This document shows positions 1 through 8,435 of a stretch of DNA of 64,000 nt, piece after piece. Source of the stretch: Novosphingobium sp. Chol11. Lineage in GTDB: Bacteria > Pseudomonadota > Alphaproteobacteria > Sphingomonadales > Sphingomonadaceae. The translations under genes and the position numbers were made by a program. Location of the stretch: the NCBI RefSeq assembly GCF_900218065.1, contig NZ_OBMU01000001.1:124001-188000 (forward strand), in the 5' to 3' direction. Under the pieces are notes generated by a model. That model saw only the letters and a list, made by a program, of their open reading frames with translations, searched no databases and was not told the DNA's origin. Every line of letters begins with the position of its first letter. Within the stretch, counting starts at the first letter, position 1.

Positions 1-25
1 AGGCGATCAACCGGTCCTCGCTCAC
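1..25 (-). CDS. ruvB: RuvB, Holliday junction branch-migration ATPase (first 8 codons only)
   Basis: Only the 5' end lies in the window. A GTG at 25..23 overlaps the ruvA stop in a GTGA arrangement and opens a frame reading M-S-E-D-R-L-I-A. This resembles the usual RuvB N-terminus, where an acidic residue followed by D-R-L-I is typical. The position directly after ruvA matches the conserved ruvA-ruvB order. RuvB is the hexameric motor that drives Holliday junction migration with RuvA. The call rests on position and eight residues, so it is probable rather than proven. Confidence 0.6.
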
Positions 26-630
26 TTGGCCGCCTTCCGCAGCGCCAGCCGCACCAGCGCATCCAGCGTCGCGCCTTCACCCAGCTCTTCTTCCGCCGCG
101 GCAACCGCGCTGCTGGCCTCAACCGGCTTGAAACCGAGATTCTGAAGCGCAGACACGGCATCCGCGCCAAGCCCTCCGGCAGTCGCCGGGATGATGCCGG
201 CGCCCGATATTCCACCCGCGCCCGGCGCGGCGCCGATCTTGTCCTTGAGTTCATTGACGATGCGCAGCGCCAGCTTGGGGCCGACGCCATTGGCGCGCGC
301 CACCATGGCCTTGTCGCCCGTCGCCACCGCGCGATGCAGTTCGGCTGGTTCAAGCGCCGACAAAATGGCCAGCGCCACGCGCGACCCCACGCCCTGTACG
401 CCGATCAGCAGGCGGAACCAGTCGCGCTCTTCACCGCGCGCAAAACCGACGAGCCGGATCGAATCCTCCGACACCAGCATTTCGGTATGCACGGTCACGG
501 CTTCGCCCACCGGCCCCAGCGCAGCCAGCGTCCGCGACGATGCCCCGACCAGATAGCCGACGCCCGCCACATCAATGATCGCATGGTCCAGCCCGGTGCT
601 GTCCAGCCGCCCTTTCAATTTCGCGATCAT
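22..630 (-). CDS. ruvA: RuvA, Holliday junction DNA-binding subunit
   Basis: RuvA binds four-way junctions as a tetramer and loads the RuvB motor during recombinational repair. The 202-residue product has the usual length. It shows the N-terminal OB-fold start MIAKLKGRL, two helix-hairpin-helix motifs ([14 protein letters not shown] near residues 78-90 and [13 protein letters not shown] near 113-125), a flexible Gly/Ala linker (about 134-155) and a C-terminal RuvB-contact domain. The start is placed at ATG 630 because the family begins at this MIxKLKG motif; a GTG nine bases upstream is the alternative. It overlaps ruvB by 4 bp. No ruvC is adjacent: the upstream neighbour is a divergent ClpP-like gene. 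Confidence 0.96.
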   Translation of the reverse strand: MIAKLKGRLDSTGLDHAIIDVAGVGYLVGASSRTLAALGPVGEAVTVHTEMLVSEDSIRLVGFARGEERDWFRLLIGVQGVGSRVALAILSALEPAELHRAVATGDKAMVARANGVGPKLALRIVNELKDKIGAAPGAGGISGAGIIPATAGGLGADAVSALQNLGFKPVEASSAVAAAEEELGEGATLDALVRLALRKAAK

Positions 631-766
631 GCCCCGCACCCTTTGGTCATGGTCTGTTCTTTACAGCGTCTCCAGCGCAGCGCCAGTCAAAAGCGTGTTG
701 TCACGGCACCATTTGGTCTGCTGGGCGTAATGCAGCGAAATCCTCCCTTTTTTCAGGAAGCCATTG

Positions 767-1342
767 ATGTCCATGCAAGCGCCGCTGCTCTCGCCGCAGG
801 ATTTCGTCTGCCCCGCCATTCGCCTTTCCGGCCCTGTGGACCAGGCGATGTATCTGCACTTCAAGGATGCACTCGCCGCCGCTCCTTCTGAAGGCTTGGT
901 GGTAATAGAAATCGCGACGCTGGGGGGCGATCCCGAAATCGCCCGGATGATGGGCGAGGATATCCGGTTTCATTCTGAGCTCAGCGCCGGCCGCAGGCTT
1001 GTCTTTCTTGGCAAGACCGCGGTCTATTCGGCCGGGGCGACCTTCATGGGCTTTTTCGCGAAGGAGAACCGCTATCTCACCCGCGGCACGCGGGTCATGA
1101 TCCATGAGCGGCTCATCACGAAAGACATCCATTTGCAGGGGCCGCTCACGACCTGCATCGCGCCGCTCAAAGCTGCGCTCAACGAGATTGAATCTTCGAT
1201 CGCCATTCAAAATGAGGGCTTTTCGAACCTTATCCTTGGTTCCGACATCACGCTTGAGGAAGTCCTGCGCCGCGCCCCCGAAAACTGGTATCTGGAAGCC
1301 AATGAAGCTGCGTCGCTCGGTCTGGTGGCAGCGGTGCTCTAG
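767..1342 (+). CDS. ClpP/SppA-fold serine protease-like protein
   Basis: A 191-residue protein of the ClpP/crotonase superfamily. An early strand with VVIEIATLGGD resembles the region that forms the ClpP oxyanion environment. Counting from an alternative TTG at 764, YSAGATFMGFF (Ser89) and RVMIHE (His114) lie where ClpP and SppA carry the nucleophile and histidine. The spacing is not classical ClpP: the family G-x-A-A-S-M nucleophile motif is replaced by S-A-G-A-T, so either the first Ser acts, as in SAG-type proteases, or the fold is inactive. ATG 767 is preferred because AGGAAG sits 6 nt upstream. There is no signal peptide. It is divergent from ruvA and stands alone. Substrate unknown. Confidence 0.75.
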   Translation: MSMQAPLLSPQDFVCPAIRLSGPVDQAMYLHFKDALAAAPSEGLVVIEIATLGGDPEIARMMGEDIRFHSELSAGRRLVFLGKTAVYSAGATFMGFFAKENRYLTRGTRVMIHERLITKDIHLQGPLTTCIAPLKAALNEIESSIAIQNEGFSNLILGSDITLEEVLRRAPENWYLEANEAASLGLVAAVL

Positions 1343-1393
1343 AAGCGCGCAGCATTTGATCTGAAAACTAAAATTGATCCGAAAAACTAAAAG

Positions 1394-1498
1394 CCGTTCA
1401 GGCTGAGCCTGTCGAAGCCTTTCTCATTTTAAAACGTAAAACCCTTCGACAAGCTCAGGGCGAACAGTAGGAGAAGCAAATTCAGGGCGAACGGTAGT
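1394..1498. repeat. Family A palindromic repeat pair (REPIN-like)
   Basis: Two copies of a roughly 24 bp unit containing CTGAGC(C/T)TGTCGAAG lie in inverted orientation (1394-1419 and 1442-1465), about 22 bp apart. A partial third copy, TCAGGGCGAAC, follows at 1482. The same unit recurs at 8367, 35994 and 55827. The pair sits in the gap between the ClpP-like gene and the DUF1345 remnant. Otherwise the 283 bp gap shows no gene. Confidence 0.85.
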
Positions 1499-1625
1499 GA
1501 AAAGAAAAGCCGATTGAGCGCGATCCTGAAATCCTTCTTTTCGCTGCTCTTTGTGCAGTCAGGGGCGAACGGGCGCGCTCAGAAATAGCCCACCCTTGCC
1601 AGCCTCCGTTTTTTGCGGCTTCCTG

Positions 1626-2270
1626 ATGGACATGAAGCCTGCCTCTTCGCGTCGCGCACTTTTCCCCTGGCGCTATGGGATGTTCCTGATGCTTCTGGTG
1701 ACGGCCTTGCCCTTCGGCCTGATGATGCCTTGGCATTAGGCCGTGATGGCGGGGTTCGATTGTGCCTCTTCCGCTTTCATCGCCGCCGCAGCATCGCTCA
1801 TCCATGCCGATCCGGACAGCATGCGCCGCAATGCCGAAGTGAACGACGCCAATCGCCGCCTCATGCTCCTTCTCACAGGTTTCGTCTCACTGGTCGTTCT
1901 GGTTGCCGTGGGCGCTGCCGTCAGCCAGCATGGCGGCCCGAACGCGGCGGTCATAGCCCTGCTGCTCGTGACACTGGCGCTCGCCTGGCTCTTTTCGAAC
2001 CTTGTCTATGCCATGCACTATGCGCATCTTTTCTATCTGGCCGATGCGCAGGGTTCAGATAGCCAGGGACTCGAATTTCCCGGCACGCCGGAGCCCGGCT
2101 ACAGTGACTTCGTCTATTTCGCATTTACTCTCGGCATGACATTTCAGACCTCGGACGTCACGGTCACCGGCACGCCCATGCGCCAGGTCGTCACGGCGCA
2201 CTGCCTCGCTGCCTTCCTGTTCAATCTCGGCATCCTCGCCTTCACGATCAACGTGCTCGGAGGCGCCTGA
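1626..2270 (+). pseudogene. DUF1345 membrane protein interrupted by one in-frame TAG
   Basis: DUF1345 proteins are inner-membrane proteins of unknown function, about 210 residues long. From ATG 1626 the frame encodes a first hydrophobic segment (GMFLMLLVTALPFGLMM), then reads P-W-H, TAG (1737-1739), A-V-M-A-G-F-D, and continues in the same frame to 2270. That stretch contains the family-like parts DANRRLMLLLTGFVSLVVLVAV, the NLVYAMHYAHLFY core and the GYSDFVYFAFTLGMTFQTSDV C-terminal motif. The whole, ignoring the TAG, would be 214 codons, the normal family length. The TAG is one base from TGG (Trp). Restart at GTG 1743 or ATG 1746 would give a protein lacking TM1. A sequencing error is the other explanation. 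Confidence 0.65.
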
Positions 2271-2316
2271 GCCAAGCTTCACGGCTTGCTTACCATTTAC
2301 AGGCATAAGCGCGATC

Positions 2317-3618
2317 ATGCCTCCTGCTGCCGACCCCTGCCCCCCATCCGCCGTCAGTCATGGCGTCGGCCTTGTTGGCCTCGCGGGGCTGGGTCTTTGG
2401 GCAATGGTGGCCCGGCATTATGGCATGAACGGCCCCAATGCGGGCTTTGCCGCGGTCGTCGCCTGCGGCCTTCCGATGGTCCTTTGGTCGCTGCTGGTGG
2501 ACAAGGTTCATCGCAATGCTTCGACCGGCATCGATTGGCAGGCGCCACCCCGGCGGCTGCGCGCCGTGCTCGACATCAGCCTCGTAAAGGTCGCCGGACT
2601 TTGGGCGACATGGCTGGCGATCGCTATCTTCTACTGTCTCGCCCGCTGGTATTGGAACGGCAACTATCGCTACTCCATGGACCTGTTCATGGACGCCGCC
2701 CCCTGGCTGCTCCTGTTTTCCTTTCCCTATGTCGCATGGCTCGACCGGCGGCTGGTTGAGCCTCGTGACGCGACCTACGCTTTTGGCCAATGGGTCATCG
2801 GCGGCGCAGCAGGGAAACCCGACATGGCGCAGGTCGCCAATCACGCGCGCGCCTGGGCGGTCAAGTGCTTCTTCCTCGCCTTCATGCTCTCCATCGTGCC
2901 GGGCAATTTCGCCAGCATCGTCGACTGGCGGCTGGATCATGCCTTCGCCAACCCTGTGAGCCTGGCGGCCTTCCTGATCGCGGTCATGTTCATGATCGAT
3001 GTCTGCATGGCAACGGTGGGCTATCTGCTGACATGCAAGCCGCTCGATTCCCACATCCGGTCAGCCAATCCGTTGCTCGCTGGCTGGGTAGCGGCGCTTA
3101 TCTGCTATCCGCCCTTCGTGCTGATGGGGGGAGGGGGTCCGCTGGACTATCATGCTGGCGGCGCAGAATGGGATGTGTGGACGCAAGGGCACAGGGCGCT
3201 GCAATGGCTGCTCGGCGGCTGGCTGGTCCTGCTGACCGCCATTTACGCCTGGGCGACCGTGGTCTTCGGCATCCGCTTTTCCAACCTTACCCACCGCGGC
3301 ATCCTGACCCACGGCCCTTATCGCTGGAGCCGTCATCCGGCTTATCTCTCGAAAAATCTTTTCTGGTGGTTTTCCGCGCTACCCTTCCTGACGGTTTCGG
3401 GAAGCCTCACCGACATGGTGCGCAACTGCGCGATGCTGGCGATCACCAACGCCGTCTATTATTGGCGCGCGCGGACCGAAGAGGCGCACCTCTCCACTGA
3501 CCCCGCCTACCGCGCCTATAGTGATTGGATGGAGCGCAACGCCCCTGTGCCTCGCCTCTTCGCCTGGATGACGGGGCGCGGGCGCAAGGCCGAACCGGCA
3601 CTTAACCCAGCGGAATAG
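2317..3618 (+). CDS. Isoprenylcysteine carboxyl methyltransferase (ICMT)-like integral membrane protein
   Basis: A 433-residue polytopic membrane protein with about 9-10 hydrophobic segments. The C-terminal third carries the ICMT/phospholipid-methyltransferase signature: HGPYRWSRHPAYLSKN (residues 332-347) followed by RARTEEAHLSTDPAYRAYS (about 384-402), the SAM-binding part of that fold. Bacterial members methylate small lipophilic or unknown substrates, and bacteria have no prenylated CaaX proteins, so the true substrate is unknown. The N-terminal 300 residues have extra membrane helices beyond the minimal domain. The gene starts 46 bp after the DUF1345 remnant and ends 1 bp before the convergent gshA stop, so the two messages probably overlap at their 3' ends. 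Confidence 0.8.
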   Translation: MPPAADPCPPSAVSHGVGLVGLAGLGLWAMVARHYGMNGPNAGFAAVVACGLPMVLWSLLVDKVHRNASTGIDWQAPPRRLRAVLDISLVKVAGLWATWLAIAIFYCLARWYWNGNYRYSMDLFMDAAPWLLLFSFPYVAWLDRRLVEPRDATYAFGQWVIGGAAGKPDMAQVANHARAWAVKCFFLAFMLSIVPGNFASIVDWRLDHAFANPVSLAAFLIAVMFMIDVCMATVGYLLTCKPLDSHIRSANPLLAGWVAALICYPPFVLMGGGGPLDYHAGGAEWDVWTQGHRALQWLLGGWLVLLTAIYAWATVVFGIRFSNLTHRGILTHGPYRWSRHPAYLSKNLFWWFSALPFLTVSGSLTDMVRNCAMLAITNAVYYWRARTEEAHLSTDPAYRAYSDWMERNAPVPRLFAWMTGRGRKAEPALNPAE

Positions 3619-3619
3619 G

Positions 3620-4993
3620 TCAGAAGCTCTCGTCGGCATAGGCGCGGGAAAGATCGCCCGCCCAGTCGCCATGATAGCGCTCCAGCAACTCTTCGGCATG
3701 CGTCCGCCCTGCCGCCACGATCGCGTCCAGCGGCGCCAGATAGGCTGCTTCATCCGCGCCGCCATCGTTCAGCCGCGCCCGCGCCTTGAGCCCGCTGCGG
3801 CTGATATCCAGCACCTGAGCGGCGATATCCCGCAACTTGCGCCCGCCGGGAACCGGCGCGTCGAGCGCCAGCTTCGGCGCCGCGTCGCGCAACATCTGCC
3901 GGTCCTCCATCGTCCAGTCCTTCACCAGATCCCATGCGGCATCCAGCGCGCCCTGGTCATAGAGCAGGCCCACCCAGAATGCGGGCAGCGCCGTGATCCG
4001 ATCGGCCCTTCCGCCATCGGCCCCGCGCATTTCCAGGAAGCTCTTCAGCCGCACCTCCGGGAAAGCGGTCGAAAGATGATCCTCCCAGTCCTTCTCCGTC
4101 GGCTTTTCACCCGGCAGCACCGATAGCCTGCCATCCAGGAAGTCGCGGAAGCTCAGGCCCGCCGCATCGATATAGCGGCCGTCGCGATAGACGAAATACA
4201 TCGGCACATCGAGCGCATAGTCCGCATAACGCTCATAGCCGAAGCCATCCTCGAACACGAAGGGCAGCATGCCCGTCCGGTGCGGGTCCGTATCCGACCA
4301 GATATGGCTGCGATAGGACAGGAAGCCGTTGGGTTTGCCCTCTGTGAAAGGAGAATTGGCAAACAGCGCCGTCGCCAGCGGTTGCAGCGCCAGGCTGACA
4401 CGGAACTTCTGCACCATGTCCGCCTCGCTGCCATAATCGAGGTTCGTCTGGATGGTGCAGGTGCGCAGCATCATGTCGAGGCCCATCGTGCCCACCCGTG
4501 GCATGTGCCGCAGCATGATGTCATAGCGCCCCTTGGGCATCACCGGCAGTTCGTCGCGCGTCTTGTCCGGCCACATGCCCAGGCCCAGGAAGCCCAGGCC
4601 CAGCATGCCGCCGACATATTTGACCTGTTCCAGGTGCCGCGCCGTTTCCGCGAAGGTCTGGTGCAGATTTTCCAGCGGCGCGCCGGACAATTCCAGCTGC
4701 CCCGCCGGTTCCAGGCTGACCGTCCCGTCAGAGCCCGACAGCGCGATGATATTGTCGCCCTCGAACACCGGGCTCCAGCCATAGCGGGTCAGGCCGATCA
4801 GCAATGTGTGGATGCCGCCCTGCTCGTCATAAGAGGGCGCATGATGATCGGCTTTGGAATAGACGAACTTCTCATGCTCGGTGCCGATGCGCCAGCGCTC
4901 CCTGGGCTTCGCGCCCTTGGAAAAGGCCAGGATCAGCTGATCGCGGCTTTCGATGACGGGATCGAGTCCCCCTGAGTCGGTTCTGGTGCTCAT
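3620..4993 (-). CDS. gshA: Glutamate-cysteine ligase (first step of glutathione synthesis)
   Basis: Joins L-glutamate and L-cysteine with ATP to form gamma-glutamylcysteine in the cytoplasm. The 457-residue protein belongs to the GCS2 family shared by alphaproteobacteria and plants, not to the E. coli GshA class. Recognisable segments are RIGTEHEKFVY near the N-terminus, LEPAGQLELSGAPLENLHQT, GMWPDKTRDELPVMPKGRYDIM, the cysteine-containing TCTIQTNLDYGSE and ALFANSPFTEGKPNGFLSYRSHIW. Start ATG 4993 follows AAGGCGGGGC; an upstream in-frame extension lacks family similarity. It lies downstream of rsmE on the same strand, an arrangement frequent in alphaproteobacteria. Confidence 0.95.
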   Translation of the reverse strand: MSTRTDSGGLDPVIESRDQLILAFSKGAKPRERWRIGTEHEKFVYSKADHHAPSYDEQGGIHTLLIGLTRYGWSPVFEGDNIIALSGSDGTVSLEPAGQLELSGAPLENLHQTFAETARHLEQVKYVGGMLGLGFLGLGMWPDKTRDELPVMPKGRYDIMLRHMPRVGTMGLDMMLRTCTIQTNLDYGSEADMVQKFRVSLALQPLATALFANSPFTEGKPNGFLSYRSHIWSDTDPHRTGMLPFVFEDGFGYERYADYALDVPMYFVYRDGRYIDAAGLSFRDFLDGRLSVLPGEKPTEKDWEDHLSTAFPEVRLKSFLEMRGADGGRADRITALPAFWVGLLYDQGALDAAWDLVKDWTMEDRQMLRDAAPKLALDAPVPGGRKLRDIAAQVLDISRSGLKARARLNDGGADEAAYLAPLDAIVAAGRTHAEELLERYHGDWAGDLSRAYADESF

Positions 4994-5060
4994 GCCCCGC
5001 CTTGTCTTGCCCCCCTTGCGCGTCAATCGACAGCGCTCAACGACCAAATAGGTTGCGCTG

Positions 5061-5101
5061 GCTGGGGCTGCAATCCAATTTCGGATTGCAACTGGCCCAG
5101 C
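5061..5101 (-). terminator. Hairpin just after the rsmE stop
   Basis: A perfect 8 bp stem (TGCAATCC at 5069-5076, GGATTGCA at 5083-5090) with a 6-nt loop is extended imperfectly by outer arms GCTGGGG and GCCCAGC. It begins 5 bp beyond the rsmE stop in the sense of transcription. There is no clear T-run, so it may be a processing or attenuating hairpin rather than a strong intrinsic terminator. Confidence 0.4.
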
Positions 5102-5105
5102 TTTC

Positions 5106-5852
5106 CTATCGCCAGTCGCCGTTCAGCGTCATCCAGGCGGCCGTTGCTGCGATCGCGGCCGTCTCCGCGCGCAGGATGCGCGGGCCCAGCGAGACCGGAA
5201 CGGCCTTGCCGACAGCGCGGATCGCCTCCCGCTCGGCTGGATCGAATCCGCCCTCGGGCCCGATAAGGAACGCCGCTGCGCCCGGATGCGCGCGCAGCGC
5301 CTCGTTCAGCGGTTCGCCGCCACTCTCATCGGCAAAGAACAGCCAGCGGTCATCGGGCCACTCCCGCAGCAGTGCGTCCAATTTCACCATCGCGCCCAGT
5401 TCCGGCAAGGCGGTGCGGCCGCACTGCTCCGCCGCCTCGACAAGATGCGCGTGCAACCGGTCGAGGTTCAGCTTGTCCACAACGGCCCGCCGCGTCAGCA
5501 CCGGTTGCAGCTTCGCCACCCCCAGTTCGCACGCCTTTTCGGCGATCAGGTCGATGCGGCCCTTCTTGATCGGGGCGCAGCATAGCCAGAAATCGGGCAC
5601 CTCTTCCGGCGCTTTCGTCTGGCTCACGCACTCCAGCACCAGGTCGCGCTTTCGCATGTCCCGCACCCGCGCGGCCCATTCGCCGGATCTGCCATCGAAC
5701 AGCAATATGATGTCATCCGGCTTCACCCGCATGACGCTGATCAGATAATGGGCGGGATTGCCATCGACCGGCACGGCCACGCCATCACCCAACTGCGTCT
5801 CGACATGCAGGCGCGGCGCGCTTTGAGGCGGCCAGGCAGGGGTTGCAGTCAT
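5106..5852 (-). CDS. rsmE: 16S rRNA (uracil-1498-N3)-methyltransferase RsmE
   Basis: Methylates N3 of U1498 of 16S rRNA in the assembled 30S subunit using SAM. The 248-residue SPOUT-fold protein shows an N-terminal PUA-like part with HYLISVMRVKPDD, then KKGRIDLIAEKACELGV, EQCGRT (142-147) and the trefoil-knot SAM motifs LIGPEGGFDPAE (196-207) and SLGPRILRAETA (221-232). ATG 5852 is chosen because the family begins just before LHVETQL; 57 upstream codons in frame are non-homologous. The gene is divergent from ubiA with about 100 bp between starts and probably shares a transcript with gshA. Confidence 0.95.
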   Translation of the reverse strand: MTATPAWPPQSAPRLHVETQLGDGVAVPVDGNPAHYLISVMRVKPDDIILLFDGRSGEWAARVRDMRKRDLVLECVSQTKAPEEVPDFWLCCAPIKKGRIDLIAEKACELGVAKLQPVLTRRAVVDKLNLDRLHAHLVEAAEQCGRTALPELGAMVKLDALLREWPDDRWLFFADESGGEPLNEALRAHPGAAAFLIGPEGGFDPAEREAIRAVGKAVPVSLGPRILRAETAAIAATAAWMTLNGDWR

Positions 5853-5956
5853 CGAACATCCATCCCTTCGGGCTGCGCCATTCAACAAGCGCAGGACAGG
5901 CTTGTTGCGGCTCTCCACTCCTCTAAAGAGGAAGAACGGCCTTTCGACAAGCGAGC

Positions 5957-6865
5957 GTGACGTTGAGTGAGAGTATAGTACCCGACACCCAGGCGCGCAG
6001 CCTGCTTGCCCGCCTGCCCGCAACGCCTCGCGCCCTCGCCCTGCTCGCCCGGCTCGATCGTCCGATCGGCTGGTGGCTGCTCTTCTGGCCGGGTGCCTGG
6101 GCGGTGGTTCTGGCGGGCGGGGCAGGGGAACGCTGGCCGCTCATCCTATGGCTGTTGCTCGGCAGCATAACCATGCGTGGCGCTGGCTGCGTGTTCAATG
6201 ACATCGTCGATCGTGACCTTGACCGAAAGGTCGCTCGCACTGCCGCAAGACCGCTTGCCAGTGGTGCGGTCAGTCTGAAGGCGGCCTGGGCATGGCTGAT
6301 CTTGCTCTGCCTCATCGGGCTGGTCGTCCTGCTGCAACTGCGCCCCTATGCGCAACTCGTCTCGCTCGGCAGCCTCGCGCTGGTGGCCGCCTACCCCTTC
6401 ATGAAGCGCATCACCGGCTGGCCGCAGATCTGGCTCGGCCTCGTCTTCTCCTGGGCGGCGCTCGTCGGCTGGAGCGAGGTGGCGGGCGCGCTTACCCTGC
6501 CGGGGCTACTCCTTTACGCAGGCACCATCTTCTGGGTTGTAGGTTATGATACCATCTATGCATTGCAGGACAGGGAGGATGACGCGTTGATCGGTATCGG
6601 GTCGAGCGCCCTTTCTATGGGCCGCCATGTCCGTGCTGGCGTAACACTCTGCTATATGGCCGCACTTGCCCTATGGGCCGCAGCGCTGTGGCAGATCCGG
6701 CCGCAATGGCTTGCTCTCGCCGCGTTGCTGCCGATGGCGGCGCATCTCCTCTGGCAGGTGGGAACGCTGAAGGAGGATGGAGCCGATCCTCTCACCAAAT
6801 TCCGGTCGAACCGCTTTGCCGGGCTCCTCATGTTCCTCGGCTGTCTGGTGGTAGGCAGCGCATGA
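5957..6865 (+). CDS. ubiA: 4-hydroxybenzoate polyprenyltransferase UbiA
   Basis: Attaches the polyprenyl tail to 4-hydroxybenzoate in ubiquinone synthesis, in the inner membrane. The 302-residue protein has 8-9 hydrophobic helices and both Asp-rich Mg-diphosphate motifs: NDIVDRDLD (81-89) and YDTIYALQDREDD (197-209). The LDRPIGWWLLFWPGAW segment near the N-terminus is typical of the UbiA branch. No ATG occurs near the expected start; GTG 5957 is used, with TTG 5963 as an alternative. The stop overlaps the next gene by 4 bp (ATGA). Another ubiquinone gene, ubiH, is at 62.4 kb. Confidence 0.95.
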   Translation: MTLSESIVPDTQARSLLARLPATPRALALLARLDRPIGWWLLFWPGAWAVVLAGGAGERWPLILWLLLGSITMRGAGCVFNDIVDRDLDRKVARTAARPLASGAVSLKAAWAWLILLCLIGLVVLLQLRPYAQLVSLGSLALVAAYPFMKRITGWPQIWLGLVFSWAALVGWSEVAGALTLPGLLLYAGTIFWVVGYDTIYALQDREDDALIGIGSSALSMGRHVRAGVTLCYMAALALWAAALWQIRPQWLALAALLPMAAHLLWQVGTLKEDGADPLTKFRSNRFAGLLMFLGCLVVGSA

Positions 6866-8313
6866 GCAGCGGTCCCCTCCCGGGCGAGGATTGCTGGCGC
6901 ATCGCCCGCGCAACCAAGGCCAGCGTGATCATCGACGCCGAAGCCTATTTCCGCCACGCCCGTGCCGCCATGCTCAAGGCGAAGCGCCGCATCATGCTGA
7001 TCGGATGGGATTTCGATGCAGCCATAAGCCTCATCCGCGAAGATGAGGCGAAAGATGGCGCGCCCGTCATCATCGGCGACTTCATCAGTTGGCTCGTCGC
7101 AGAGAAGCCGGAGCTTGAGATTTTCCTGCTGCGCTGGGACGTTGGCGCGATGAAGTCGATGGTGCAGCCCGCCAACCTCTTCACCACCGTCAAATGGATG
7201 GCCAACAAGCGGATTCAGGTGAAGCTGGACAGCCATCATCCGCCCGCGGCCTCGCACCACCAAAAGATCGTCGTGATCGACGACTGCTTCGCTTTTTGCG
7301 GCGGCATCGACATGACCGGCGACCGTTGGGACACGCGCCACCACCGTGACGAAGACCCTGGCCGCCACCATCCCGATGGCTCGCCCTATGGTCCCTGGCA
7401 TGACGCCACCACCGCATTGCAGGGCGATGTGGCGATGGTGCTGGGCGACCATGCCCGTGCCCGATGGCAGGGTGCAGGCGGTGGCGAGTTGGAGCCCATC
7501 TTCGGCGAACATGATTGCTGGCCCGATGCGCTGCCGGTGCAGTTCGAAAATGTCGACATCGCCATTTCCCGGTCAGCGCCGGAAATGGAGGATCAGCAGC
7601 CGCTTCGGGAGATCGAGAAGCTCTATCTGAACCAGATCGCGGCGGCCAGGTACAGCATCTATGCCGAAAGCCAATATTTCGCGTCGCGCCGCATAGCGGA
7701 GGCGATCGCTGCCCGGCTCGGCGATCCCGACGGCCCGGAAATCGTCATCATCAATCCCGAACAGGCTGACGGCTGGCTGGAACAGCAGGCGATGGACACG
7801 GCCCGCGCCCGGCTGGTGGAAGCGCTGCGCGCCCGCGACACCTATGGCAAGCTGCGCATCTACCATCCTTTCACCGTGCGCGGCGAACCCATCTACGTCC
7901 ATGCCAAGATCATGATCGTCGATGACCGCAGCGTGCGCGTCGGGTCATCCAACATGAACAACCGCTCGCTGCGGCTCGACACCGAATGCGACGTGACGAT
8001 CGACACGGTACTGCCTGCGAACGCCGGGCAGAAGGCGACCATCCTTGCCATCCGCGACGACCTCATCGCAGAGCATCTGGACCTGCCTGCGGAACGCGTC
8101 TCCGCCGTCATCGCAGAGCGTGGACTGATCGCCGCCATCGAACAGTTGCGCGACAAGCCGGGCCGAACCCTGCGTCCCTATGTGACGCCGGACCTTAACG
8201 ATGTGCAGGCCTGGCTCGCCGACAATGAGGTGCTCGATCCCGAAGGTCCTGAGGAAATGTTCGAGCCGGTCGCTGGCCGCAGCCTGTTCCGGCGGTTGCG
8301 CAAGAAGCGCTGA
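6862..8313 (+). CDS. Phospholipase D-like phosphatidyltransferase/hydrolase
   Basis: A 483-residue PLD superfamily enzyme with two complete HKD motifs: HHQKIVVID (His133, Lys135, Asp140) and HAKIMIVD (His347, Lys349, Asp354), each followed by the usual Gly/Ser-Asn context (GSSNMNNRS after the second). The two motifs form one active site that cleaves or exchanges phosphodiester head groups. The order and length resemble bacterial PLDs rather than the membrane-bound cardiolipin synthase of E. coli, because no N-terminal membrane helices are present. Substrate could be phosphatidylcholine-type lipid; this is inference. It is translationally coupled to ubiA through an ATGA overlap. Confidence 0.88.
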   Translation: MSSGPLPGEDCWRIARATKASVIIDAEAYFRHARAAMLKAKRRIMLIGWDFDAAISLIREDEAKDGAPVIIGDFISWLVAEKPELEIFLLRWDVGAMKSMVQPANLFTTVKWMANKRIQVKLDSHHPPAASHHQKIVVIDDCFAFCGGIDMTGDRWDTRHHRDEDPGRHHPDGSPYGPWHDATTALQGDVAMVLGDHARARWQGAGGGELEPIFGEHDCWPDALPVQFENVDIAISRSAPEMEDQQPLREIEKLYLNQIAAARYSIYAESQYFASRRIAEAIAARLGDPDGPEIVIINPEQADGWLEQQAMDTARARLVEALRARDTYGKLRIYHPFTVRGEPIYVHAKIMIVDDRSVRVGSSNMNNRSLRLDTECDVTIDTVLPANAGQKATILAIRDDLIAEHLDLPAERVSAVIAERGLIAAIEQLRDKPGRTLRPYVTPDLNDVQAWLADNEVLDPEGPEEMFEPVAGRSLFRRLRKKR

Positions 8314-8366
8314 CGGCGCGCTCTTTCACCTGAACCAATGTGCTTTTAACCGGCGCCCGTTTAATT

Positions 8367-8406
8367 CCGTTCGCCCTGAGCTTGTCGAAGGGCTCAGCTC
8401 GAACGG
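8367..8406. repeat. Family A palindromic repeat
   Basis: One full unit (8367-8392) containing CCCTGAGCTTGTCGAAGGG, followed by a short inverted partner that retains only CTCAGCTCGAACGG. It lies between the convergent 3' ends of the phospholipase and smc genes. Confidence 0.8.
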
Positions 8407-8435
8407 CCGAGTGCTCGGATTTGGCGCCCTCTGCT

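Noticed and set aside
1737..1739. TAG read as pyrrolysine or another recoded residue
   Set aside because: Sphingomonads are not known to decode TAG as pyrrolysine and DUF1345 has no such residue; a nonsense change or base error is simpler.
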